From Adiantum capillus-veneris (Eukaryota > Streptophyta > Polypodiopsida > Polypodiales > Pteridaceae): 64,000 nt of DNA. This document shows, in pieces, positions 1 to 9,837 of the stretch (position 1 is its first letter; each line of letters begins with the position of its first letter). The stretch is from positions 72,593,884 to 72,657,883 of the forward strand of contig CM043944.1 in the NCBI GenBank assembly GCA_014529385.2, given 5' to 3'. The notes below the pieces were generated by a model. It searched no databases. It worked only from the letters and a program-made list of their open reading frames with translations, and was not told the DNA's origin. The position numbers and the translations under genes are program-made.

Positions 1-96
1 CATAAGGGTTAACCACTTTCTCATATCACTTTATCCCACCTACATTGTAGCAACAAGCAAGGTTCTCCTCCTCCTCCTAGTTTGCTTTTCTCAACC

Positions 97-1436
97 ATGG
101 CCAACTCTACTTTGCAAAGGCGGCCAAAGGATGAGGTCACAACACTTGCATGCCACAACACTAGAGGTGTAGATGATGAGTGGGTGCCAAAGAGTTCACC
201 AAAGGTGCTTGGGTATACATGCAACCATCTGATGTTGGCCCTCATCGTGTGTGGAATCGTGCAAACTTGGATCTTCATTGGAAAGGAAAGCTCCTTGGCT
301 TCAAGAACCGCAAAGACAAGGGGATTGTAGCCATTGTGCAACATGTTTTCTCAATGTCAACCATGCACTTGCAACAACCACCTCGATTTCCAACACATTG
401 TAAGTACATGTTTTGAGAATACAAAGCTAGGTGTGAAATCACAGTGTAATGTTATTATGGATTCATACTTAACATTTGTCATGCATTTATAGTCATATTT
501 CCATCCACGTTGGTGGAGGAGCAGACACTACATAGTCTCTCCGGCACATTCAATGCTATACATGCGGATATTGGAGCAATAATGTTCCCACATCTTTGCC
601 AAACCAAACTGGTTCAAAGAAGGATTTTCTTCTATTCTCACTCCTATATTGTCTCTACTTCTACACAAGCATTTGGAACGCTTGAACCCATCAAAGTAAC
701 TTCCTTATTAATTATGGAGTGGTCGGTCCCAGATTTATGGTCGGTAGCATCTTTCAAGCAAAAGATGATAATGGATGTCCAAAACTCTTTGAAATACTCT
801 AAAGATTCTAGGTCTGTGGGCTTGAGTTGGTGTTTGCCTATTCATTGTTTTGTGCACATTTTTAAAGAGTTTGGATTTGTGGAGACTACCACAATGCTTG
901 TATGCAAAGATGCGCATTACGAGGAATTAGGAAGGCTTTGAGAAGAGGACTGGGGTTTTGTGGAGGGCATGCACAACGGGGACCGGTACCGTTGTAAGAC
1001 TGGAGCTTCAGGTATTGGAATGCGCTATTTGAAATCCCGCACCTCCATGTACATACGATTTCACTATGATCGTTGGATGTGCAAGCTTGGAGTGTGGACT
1101 CCCTTACAGAGTGTAGATGGAGCTATTGCAAACTTTGACATTGCAGTGAAGATGCCCAACGATGCTTTGGAGGCAGCCCAAGTGAACAAGCATTGGACTC
1201 TCAGTAATGTTCGAGAACATTTGGTTATTATGGGTTTTGAGGCCCTTCAACAAGCACAATTTCATTTACAAGGTCACGAGGTGAGAATCCTTCCACCACA
1301 TTTTCAATACATCATGGTTTGTCGATCATTAGATGCTTATTGTAATGAATGTCCGCAGATTGGGAAGAGAATGGAAGACAAATTGAAGGTCGAGGAGGAC
1401 TGGGGGATAGATGGAACTATGCTATCGATCTTATAA
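97..1436 (+). pseudogene. Broken multi-exon gene, unknown family
   Basis: I do not recognise this protein. A probable start ATG is at 97. The first reading frame runs to about 180, where a frameshift moves the protein-like reading into the frame that continues to 399. A good intron (GTAAGT at 400, AG at 491-492, 93 bp) joins 399 to 493 in phase, and the frame then runs to the terminal stop at 1434-1436. One in-frame TGA at 939-941 interrupts it; the codon context fits a former CGA. The second exon has evenly spread charged and aromatic residues and several Cys/Trp, which look protein-like, but no motif I can name. A host gene or transposon-borne gene are both possible. The in-phase splice and long open frames make coding ancestry likely; function is unknown. 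Confidence 0.5.
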
Positions 1437-1591
1437 CTTTGTAACTCTTGCAATTCTCATATTGATCCCCGTTGTAATCAACATGATTTGCTTCGGCAAA
1501 TCATGCTTTTGAATATAATTTTTTGCATTGGGATGAGAAATAATTTTTTGGTGAAAGTGCCTTTTTTTTATGTCTTAAAAAAAGGGTCCAT

Positions 1592-1599
1592 TATAAAAG
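1592..1599 (+). promoter_or_regulatory. TATA box of the 1681 gene
   Basis: TATAAAAG lies 82 bp upstream of the ATG at 1681, a normal plant spacing once a short leader is allowed. The stretch between it and the ATG is pyrimidine-rich, like a leader. Confidence 0.55.
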
Positions 1600-1680
1600 G
1601 GGGGCCACCTAACTCATTCACTATTTTCACTTTTGAAACTCTTGAGCTCCTCCAATCTCTATCCACACCCCAGGCTAGAC

Positions 1681-3249
1681 ATGGATGTTGCCACAGTCTC
1701 TGCATCTGCACCCACATCCACCCCTTTGTCACGCTTCATCCTCTTCCTCGAGGACACCAAATACAAAGGGAAGTTGGACCTCCACACCTTTTTTACTCGT
1801 CTCCCTGACCTTGACGCCATAGTTGCCCTTCACATGGATGCATTTGAGGATATTTCTGCGTTCATGGAGGAGCACATCATAAAATATTCTGTATCTATCC
1901 CCCCACATGCAGGGATCTGGGTGCCTTGCGATCTTTTGCGCTATATACACAAAGGTGATCGCCCATTCTCCAAGCGGTTGCAACGATTCCAAGAAATTGC
2001 AACCGATGCAGGCCATTACTTGGACGAGCAAGCCCCTGGAGTGTCAGCGCTCAAGAAGCGCAAGTTGGGGGTGGAGTACCTTTCTCGGCTCCCAACATTT
2101 ATCTTCTTGGTGAGCGAGGAACCTGATTTGGAGGAGCTCCGCTTACCACACCTTCAAGTTGGGTCCTTTATCAAGGAGCAGCAGGTTATCCCCATGAACC
2201 CTGTAGCGAAAGGAAAAGCACACCGGCTCGAGTACCCTAGGGGTCTTGAGGAAGTGGTTGAGAAATCCATAGTTGCGGCTGACCCTAGTGACACTCCAGT
2301 GCCACTACCACTGACGGATGTGGCAATCCCAGAGGTAGAAATCAGCCGCTTCTCCTCAGTGTTAGTGGATGAGGAGGAGTATGTGTTCCTGCATGATTTG
2401 GAAAAAGCATTTGGCCTGCGCATGGATGATTGCTTGAGTGTGCTATGTAACAACAGCAAATGTCCCTTAGACAATACGCCAGATGCCCTAGAAAGCAAGA
2501 TCTTGCCAGATGGGCACTCTGTTGCTGACACTATTGCAGTTGTATGTGTGGAGGTCCTGGCAGCAGAGCAGTTGCACGTGGCTGATGAAGATTTCCAAGC
2601 CACGCAAGCCAAGGTTGAGGCTGCTAGGATGCCTATGCCATTATGCGACCTCCCATCTAATGATCCAAAGCTTGTATCTGTGGTGCATGGGAGCATTGAC
2701 TTGGATGCAAAGGGAAACAGGGAGGAGGACGACAAGGAGCAGGAGGTAAACTGTATCCTAATTTTCATGTTACTATTTTATCCTTCATTGTCTTTTTTCT
2801 CAACCTTCATCGGTTTATGACAGGATGTTGTGGAGGTTGATGATTTTGCTGCAAGGACGGGTGGCAAGCGGAGAGGCTTTCGACCTCAAGCTTCCCTTTC
2901 GCATTACCTAGGACAACTCCCCCATGTCAATGTGGCCATTATCTATAATGAATTTACTCCCCAAGCCCATTTTATGACTTGGTCGTTAAAAGCTTTGAGC
3001 AAGTTTTTGTGTCTGAGCACCATTGCTCAAACTGCGCATCAAGTGTTCCTAGTGCGTAGATCCCTTGTATGCACAGCGTTTGGCACTGGCTTTCATGGTA
3101 AAGTGCTTGCCCAAATAGGGATACATGCTTCCAATGGCTCAACTGACCCAAATGCCATAGCGCAGTCCCTCTTGACTGGGGCGTTGCCTTACGCGCAAAA
3201 TAGGCGCCAGGAAATGGTCAAAAAGATTATGAACTCCTTAGATACATGA
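1681..3249 (+). CDS. Intact two-exon gene, unknown 496-aa protein
   Basis: This is the only non-retroelement gene here that reads through without damage. Exon 1 is 1681-2745 and exon 2 is 2824-3249. The 78-bp intron has GTAAAC at its 5' end and ACAG at its 3' end, and it joins 355 whole codons to 141 codons plus TGA without a frame change. I chose ATG 1681 because it is the first ATG after a TATA box. The N-terminal half is a mixed-charge globular sequence. The middle, around residues 225-350, is acidic, ending in a Glu/Asp-rich stretch at the exon junction. Exon 2 begins with a basic patch (GGKRRGFRPQ) and continues as a hydrophobic, helical-looking segment. No signal peptide, membrane span or named domain is visible. 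It converges with the histone-like gene across the foldback array. Function unknown. Confidence 0.6.
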
Positions 3250-3379
3250 TGTAAAATCACCGTGCTGGAAGGAATAAAAAATATTTGAAATTGTCTCTCT
3301 ATATTGCAAATTCTTTTGAATCTGATTTGTCAATCTTGAAAATTGTTTCAATTGGTGATATGAATTGTTTTTTGATTGG

Positions 3380-4732
3380 TGACTTTGTTATTTCAAGTTC
3401 TGTATGTAATTGCAGTCAATTTCAATATATTTGTGCTTTTTAAGTACCCTAGGGGGTAGATTAGCCTATAAGGGGCAAAAAAATGCTTGGCCACAAAGGC
3501 GCGCAAATGGCCCATCCATCAGTTTTGGATGGGCCATTTGTGCCTCCTTGTGGCCAGGCATTTTTTTGCCCCGTATAAGCCAATCTACCCCCTAGGGTAC
3601 TTAAAAAGCACAAATATACTGCAACGGATTGGTTTTGCATCATTCATTTAAATGCACCCTTTTTATGGCAATTCCAGCATATGTTCAGACTCAAGGACAC
3701 TAGAAAAGCTGAAATCAATTATGAAATGAATTTTCCAGCACACTATCACCTGCTTTAGCTCTACCTAGTACACCCCTCCACCAAAAAGTCCTATTGCATT
3801 GGACATTTGAAAAATCCAAATTAATGTTGCATAGACACTTGGTTTCACAATATGTTATTTGTTTTGATATCCTATAAGGAATTCAAAGCTTGAAATGACC
3901 AAAAAAAGGTGTCCACAAGGATCCATGTAAAATATTGATGCAAAACCAATAGGTTTTAGTAAATTTGTGCATTTTAAGTACCCTTGGGGGTAGATAAGCC
4001 AAAAAGGGGTAGAAAAAGGCCTGGCCACAAGGGCGCGCAAATGGCCCATCCATCAGTTTTGGATGGGCCACTTGCGCGCCCTTGTGGGCAGGCATTTTTT
4101 TGCCCCTTATAAGCCAATCTACCCCCTAGGGTACTTAAAAAGCACAAATATACTGCAATGGATTGGTTTTGCATCATTCATTTAAATGCACCCTTTTTAT
4201 GGCAATTCCAGCATATGTTCAGACTCAAGGACACTAGAAAAGCTTAAATCAATTATGAAATGAATTTTCTAGCACACTATCACCTGCTTTAGCTCTACCT
4301 AGTACACCCCTCCACCAAAAAGTCCAATTACATTGGACATTTGAAAAATCCAAATTAATGTTGCATAGACACTTGGTATCACAATATGTTATTTGTTTTG
4401 ATATCCTATAAGGAATTCAAAGCTTGAAATGACCAAAAAAAGGTGTCCACAAGGATCCATATAAAATATTGATGCAAAACCAATAGGTTTTAGTAAATTT
4501 GTGCATTTTAAGTACCCTTGGGGGTAGATAAGCTTAAAAGGGGCAGAAAAAGACCTGGCCACAAGGACGCGCAAATGGCCCATCCATCAGTTTTGGATGG
4601 GCCATTTGCGCGCCCTTGTGGCCAGGCTTTTTTTGGCCCCTTATAGACTTATCTACCCCCAAGGGTACTTAAAATGCACAAATTTACTGAAATTGACTAT
4701 AATTACATACTGAACTTGAAATTACAAAGATA
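3380..4732. repeat. Tandem array of three long foldback palindromes
   Basis: Three near-perfect palindromes of about 190 bp lie at about 3428-3617, 3961-4152 and 4494-4689. Each has arms of roughly 90 bp closing on a 7-nt loop, with GGCCCATCCA and TGGATGGGCC next to the loop. They repeat with a 533-bp period; the two spacers of about 342 bp are almost identical. The outer flanks, 3380-3424 and 4687-4732, are also inverted copies of each other, so the whole block has terminal inverted repeats. This looks like a MITE-type foldback amplified in place, sitting between two convergent genes. No coding capacity is visible; short open frames inside are by-products of the repeats. Confidence 0.8.
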
Positions 4733-4821
4733 GTAGACACAACTGTTGATCATATTGTCATTGGAAAGTCAAGTCATTACAAAGATAAGGGTGTGAAATA
4801 CAAAAAGAGGGGTAACTTCGG

Positions 4822-5718
4822 CTAATGCTCGAAGTCTTGTCGCAATCGACGTGCAAGCTGCATATCTTTTGGCTGTATTGTCACTCGCTTTGCATGAATG
4901 GCGCATAGGTTGGTATCTTCCAACACCGAAATGATGTGGGCCTCTGCAAATTCTTGAATAGACTCTAGCACTATTGCTTGCATTCTATACTGATTTCCAT
5001 AGCTTTGAAGCACATCCTTCATAGTGCGAGCAAAGGGGGCGTGTCGAATCAAGAGCTCCGTCGTCTTCTGGTAGTGGCGGATTTCTGCAAATGCCCTTGC
5101 TATTTTTCGGCGCCGCTGCGGTTGTCTTGGGGGCACTTGCACATTTGCTGGCAGGCGGTGTTTAGGCTTCTTGAAAAACTTAGACTTGCGCCTATTTACA
5201 TGCTTAGGGGCTGGTTCTGCAGCCTCTTCTGATTCTTCTTCTTCCCTTGGTTGCCGATCTTGTCGTGTGGGGAGAGCTCCCTGGCCTTGAGGCAATGTCT
5301 TCCCCCCAACGGCCACCCGGTGTGTGCGCGGTATTTTTTCTCGCAGCCATGGTGGCTCACTCTCTGATTCGGTGTCTGTATGGACTACTCGAGTCCTGGA
5401 TGGTCCTACTTGTGATTGGGGGCGCTACTGCTGCTCCCTATCGGACTCTGATGTTTGCTGGCCCTCTGCTTCTCTCCAGCGCTGGGCACGTTGCTTCATT
5501 CTCGTTCTAGGTGTTATATATTGAGGATGTGGAGATTCAACAGTCGTTGATGACTCTCGTGCCCTACCACCATGCCCACTACCAGAAGAGTTCCTGGAAC
5601 GGCCAGGTGTTCGTGATCGTTTTGTTGTGCCTTTAGGCCATGACGGCTTCTCACATCCTTGGAGGGTGTTTTTGTTGGCAGGCGGATGCTCTTTCGCGGT
5701 TTGTTTGGTGCGCGCCAT
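4822..5718 (-). pseudogene. Divergent histone H3 / CenH3-like gene, one in-frame TAG
   Basis: Read from ATG 5718, the protein opens with the canonical H3 N-terminus MARTKQTAK, then has a long basic Ser/Arg/Pro/Glu-rich tail of about 200 residues. A histone fold fills the last ~97 residues: [13 protein letters not shown] (alpha-N), HAPFART (alpha-1), [15 protein letters not shown] and KDMQLARR (alpha-2/3). The APF motif and KDMQLARR resemble plant CenH3, but loop 1 has the same length as ordinary H3, without the CenH3 insertion. The usual H3 tail is about 40 residues, so this tail is unusually long. A single TAG at 5427-5425 follows two CAG codons and is in frame with both sides, so one C-to-T change or a short unseen intron would explain it. 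A TATA box lies about 60 bp upstream. It may be a recent pseudogene, a sequence variant, or a read-through gene. Confidence 0.75.
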
Positions 5719-5774
5719 TTCGTTGGTAAGAGCTCACCTGTTCTTAAGAATGAGTGATTTATGAGAGCATGCAA

Positions 5775-5782
5775 TATTTATA
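5775..5782 (-). promoter_or_regulatory. TATA box of the histone-like gene
   Basis: On the minus strand TATAAATA ends 57 bp before the ATG at 5718. A clear TATA box and a favourable start context (AAATGGCG) argue that this was a real transcription unit rather than a random open frame. Confidence 0.55.
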
Positions 5783-5856
5783 AGGGTCCATTTAAAAAGG
5801 GCCTTGTTCACACTAATTTTTTTAAAAGAAGTATTATTTTTTAAATAAACATGTCG

Positions 5857-8806
5857 CTAAGAGTTGGACCCTGCGTTCATGTTTAGTGACTCGCGCAGTA
5901 TCCACTTTGATCCTTGTCGCTTTCTGCATCGCCGCCATGCAGCATGCTTGGTGGGACCTTGCGAAATTTGCCACTTGTTGCTATGCTCTTGACGACTCCA
6001 TTTGCGCACTTCAATAGAAATCTTGGATTGTCGCGCACGCTCCATTGTGAGCTTATGAGCAAATGTTGTGTGAAAAAACCAGTTGAATATCTCCTGCAAA
6101 TAATTGGAATGCACCATTCCACCACCATGTCGAGTATTTTTGAAGTACACTCCCCTTGCTCGATAATGGGACTTCTCCATGCCTTGAGTGCTAAAATTTC
6201 AAGCGATCCATACTTGTGCATAAAAAATGCACCATGCGCAAACAAGATATGTTGTTCACATGAGTAAACGATCCACATTATTAAATTAAAACAATCCCTT
6301 GTAATGAATACACCATGAATGACTTACCATGTAATGTGTGATGTTATTTTCACCCCAAGAAAGGGTGAAGACCTTGGTAAAATCCGCTAAAGCTTCTTGA
6401 AATGATTGACGTTGTTCTTTTGTTGTGCTGTTAAGGCCCATCAGCTAGACCATTTTATCAAAATGGGCCCAAACTTGCTTGCACTTGTTTCCAAGCTCGC
6501 CATTTGAATCATTGTCATTAGTATCTTTGCATAGCTCCTTCCAAAGCTCCCAAAGGTTACCTGCCTGCTGGTTTGGAGCTGTTTTGAGCATCATATCGAC
6601 TTGGCTTTCCTTGGGAAACTCTCTTCAAAAAGTGTCTAGCTTTCTGTCCACTCATTGACACTTGTTGAGAAATTTCATGGGCCTCCCCTGTGTTCTTTGC
6701 AGCAACTATAGACACATTTCCACCGTGACAGCCAATGGAATTCAAGAGTACCTCCACTCTTTCGATCGCTTCTTTGGACTTTTCCAACGGTTTCATTGTG
6801 AAAGCATAGTCAATGTGGAGCTCCAATAGCCTATCAAAAATGCGCATGAATGCGTGTAATGTACAAAAATGTACATTCGATAGAGGAAATCGAAAGATTG
6901 GATTCCAAGCGTGGTCCTTTTGATCACGGTCTGGGGCATTGAGCATGGGACATCTCAGAATAGACGCTTCCCATTCTCTACCTTCATCTCCGACATCACG
7001 ACAATCTAACCCTTGTTCTCCATGCCCTTGCCATGGAAGCATGTAACCGGCCTTTGCAGTGCTCTTATGTGATTTTTGTCCATTAGGTTTGTACCCTCGA
7101 GTGAAAAATGGACAAGGCATGAGAGAAGAAGCCCCTTGTTTGCATCAAAGCAAACACTTTATGGTCTTCAAATCCCCACCTAAGTGCCACTCCACATCAT
7201 AACTACCAAAGCCCTCAATCTCCAACTTCTGACCTTCAATTTGGGAGTGTATTACTTCTGTGATCCATAGAGTTCTCTCAAAAATCCATGAAAGTACTCC
7301 ATTGGTCTCTTTGGGCACCTCAATAGCACCCAACCACCAAAAGTCTTTCTCTGATTGCACGCTAAAAGATAGGGTGGGATATGGCTCGACTGAATCCCTT
7401 TGCTTGGTTTGCAGAAGGGCCTCGTTCATTAGAGTGACACTTAGCCTCTCTAACCTTCGGCCTTTCACTATTTGACACTCATCGAGTTTCAGCACAAAAG
7501 CGACTTTTGTGCCAAGCACTACAAAATAAATAGTGCTAAGACCTTAAACTTCAGCGTCCATGATAAGAATAATACCAAAGAAAAAGTAAAGTGTGTCACC
7601 TTCTTCAGGTAACTCGTAAAATCTAAGCATGGCTTTTTGAAGCCTTCTAAGATCCACGAAAATATTGTTCCACATTGTGTAAGGAAAGCCCTTCTCCGAA
7701 GGTCTTATGGATTGTTTCTTACCTTTTCCCCTTGTCTTTGTTGCGCACGAATCATAAAGGGAACTTGGCATTGTGTCCTCAATGTGTAGGTATGTCCCAA
7801 TGCGGGAGAACACATCTTCGTTTGTGGCCTTCTTTGCGAGCTTGACCTTGTGAGGAACGAGAAATAGGTTTTCCACAATGCCATGTTCTTTGAGGGCATC
7901 CTTTAGGAGTTGAAAAATAGCCTTATAGGCTTTGGTGTTGATTCCAGCCTCATCACAAGCTTGTTGAACATCATCATCACTAGCCACATTTCTTAATTTA
8001 CGCATAAGGTCCTTGGTGACTACATCCTTAATGTGCTTACCTCCAGGTGATTGTAAGATAGAAATCACGTCCTCAGTATTGAGACAACTAGTGAGAAGGT
8101 TGACTCGATTATCTTGGCTTGTTCCACCGCATGCCTCCTCGATGAAGTTTCTGGCAACAAATAAACATAAATGTTAGAAAATAGTGTGAAGTAAGAATGC
8201 ATCATGCAAGTAAAGACCAAATCACCTTGTGGCTGTAACTCGTCGTTTGCGTGCTCCTCCGGAATGTGCAAGAGTTTCAATGGATGAATACGGGCGTTTG
8301 CGTTTCCTTGCACCAAGGGGTGTTTCTTTCAAGTATGTGATGGTGTTGGTAAGCTTTTGGATGTGGGACTCCTTTTCTTGCATTTGTTGTTCAAGACTTT
8401 TAACTACCCTCTCCGAAGAGGCAACACTCTCTTGTAATGCCGTCGTCTTGAGGTGAAGAGCTTGACATTCGTGCATCCACATATGCAAAGAAGCACCTGC
8501 ACCCATACATAGCCGCTTGCAATAGCCTAACAAGCCTGCTTCTCCCCTCCCAAGAAATTGAAGAAATGTGGAAAGGCTATTAAACGGTGGATGGAAGCGG
8601 CTTATAGGATCGTAAGGGTACAAATGGCCATCCACCCAAATGTCAACATTGGTCTCACAAGCGGTGCGACGTTCCTGTGATGACCTTTGATCACCCTCAC
8701 TAGTGGTCTTCGGTGCAAATTCCGTGGGTAAGCGAATATGTATGCTTTTGGTGTGCGGAGTACGTGGTGGTGGAAGAAAACCATTTGTGATTTTCGTGAG
8801 CACCAT
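5857..8806 (-). pseudogene. Broken multi-exon gene, unknown family
   Basis: I start this at ATG 8806 (context TTCCATGGTG), not further upstream, where the open frame is only low-complexity CT-rich leader. Exon 1 (8806-8226) encodes a Pro/Thr-rich start, a coiled-coil segment and a basic end. An intron at 8225-8151 (GTGATT...CCAG) joins exon 2 in phase. Exon 2 then runs in one frame past TAA 7546-7544 and TGA 7147-7145 to about 6557, where a one-base shift moves the protein-like reading to another frame with a TAG near 6433. It ends at a GTAAGT donor at 6327. The last part (about 6278-5857) has another frameshift in a T run near 6192. Conserved-looking blocks are VHFCTLHAFMR and GMEKSHYRARG followed by TRHGGG. 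These recall an uncharacterised, possibly transposon-linked eukaryotic family, but I cannot name it. Confidence 0.6.
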
Positions 8807-8865
8807 GGAAGCTGTTGTGTGAGGAAGCAAATGATGAAAAGATAGAGGGGGAAGGGTAGAGAGGC

Positions 8866-9000
8866 CGAGCAGGATGGGAGGAGAGAAGGAGGGAGGGGGG
8901 GGAGGGAGAGATTGGGGAGAAGGAGGAAGGTAGGGGCAGAGAGGGAGAGGAGAGGGAGAGGGAGAGAGGAGGGAGGAGGGAGGAGGAGGAGAGAACAAAA
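8866..9000. repeat. GA-rich low-complexity tract upstream of the minus-strand gene
   Basis: An almost pure AG stretch on the + strand (CT on the transcribed strand) lies just before the start at 8806. It fits a CT-rich plant 5' leader or promoter-proximal microsatellite. From 9001 to about 9370 the sequence is A/T-rich with homopolymer runs and I see no gene. Confidence 0.7.
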
Positions 9001-9374
9001 TGTTTATTACTTTTTGGGGGAAAAGATTTTTGAAAAAATGGACTTTCTAAGCTTCTGGGTTAAAAAATGGGTCAAAAAATGATTTTTGGATATGTATATA
9101 TGTTGGGAGGGAGTTTTAAGTAAAAAACAAATATAAATGAATTTTTTTTTAAAAAGTCAAATTTTGACTCTTTTTGACCCACGCAATTGCTGATGTGGAC
9201 ACACCCCTATGCTTCCTTCACTTTAAAAAAAGCTAGAGAGAGAAAGCAACCCTTTAGGTCCACATCCTACATTTGTCTAAAAAAAAGGATAGAAAAGCCT
9301 ACTCAAAACTACCTTGTTCAATGCCCTTGCCCCCTAAACCCCACACAACATTAGCCTTGATCCCTAAAAATTAG

Positions 9375-9790
9375 GATTCCTTACAAGGCCCATGCAAGGT
9401 TCATATTTCTCCTAATGCATATGGTCCTAGGGTCATAGGTTACCAGAAAACTCTCATGAAGTGTTTCTTTAAAACATTGTGGCCACCTTGTGGCCTTGAG
9501 GCCATAGGATGCCAATGTAAAGCATAGAGAGGTTCTTACTAGCATGCAGGGGACCCTATGGCCTTCAGGCCACATATTGCCATATGGTGTTGGTGTAGAG
9601 GCTCTAAAGGGGTATTTAGGCCATTCAAGGGATACTTCTTTGAGGGTCCTCTAATGTCATAAGGGAACATATAATCACACTACCATAGAGTGGCCTAGGT
9701 ACAGTTGTAGAACCATTTTGTTGGCACCCTTTGGACATAGGACCACATGGTTTAACATAGAGGTGACTCTATGGCCATAGGTACATATGG
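9375..9790. repeat. Degenerate palindrome satellite (CCTATGGCC type)
   Basis: Several diverged copies of the CCTATGGCC / GGCCATAGG half-sites appear here, for example near 9421-9440, 9490-9515, 9550-9580 and 9765-9785. They belong to the same family as the large array at 29.4-37 kb. The block ends immediately before a splice acceptor and the start of the ParB-like gene. Confidence 0.6.
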
Positions 9791-9837
9791 ATGTAATAAT
9801 ATCCATCTTGTCTAAATATATGTCATTCTTTTTACAG

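Noticed and set aside
8807-8998. Upstream extension of the minus-strand gene with a Pro/Ser-rich start
   Set aside because: It is a translation of the GA/CT low-complexity tract; ATG 8806 has the better context.
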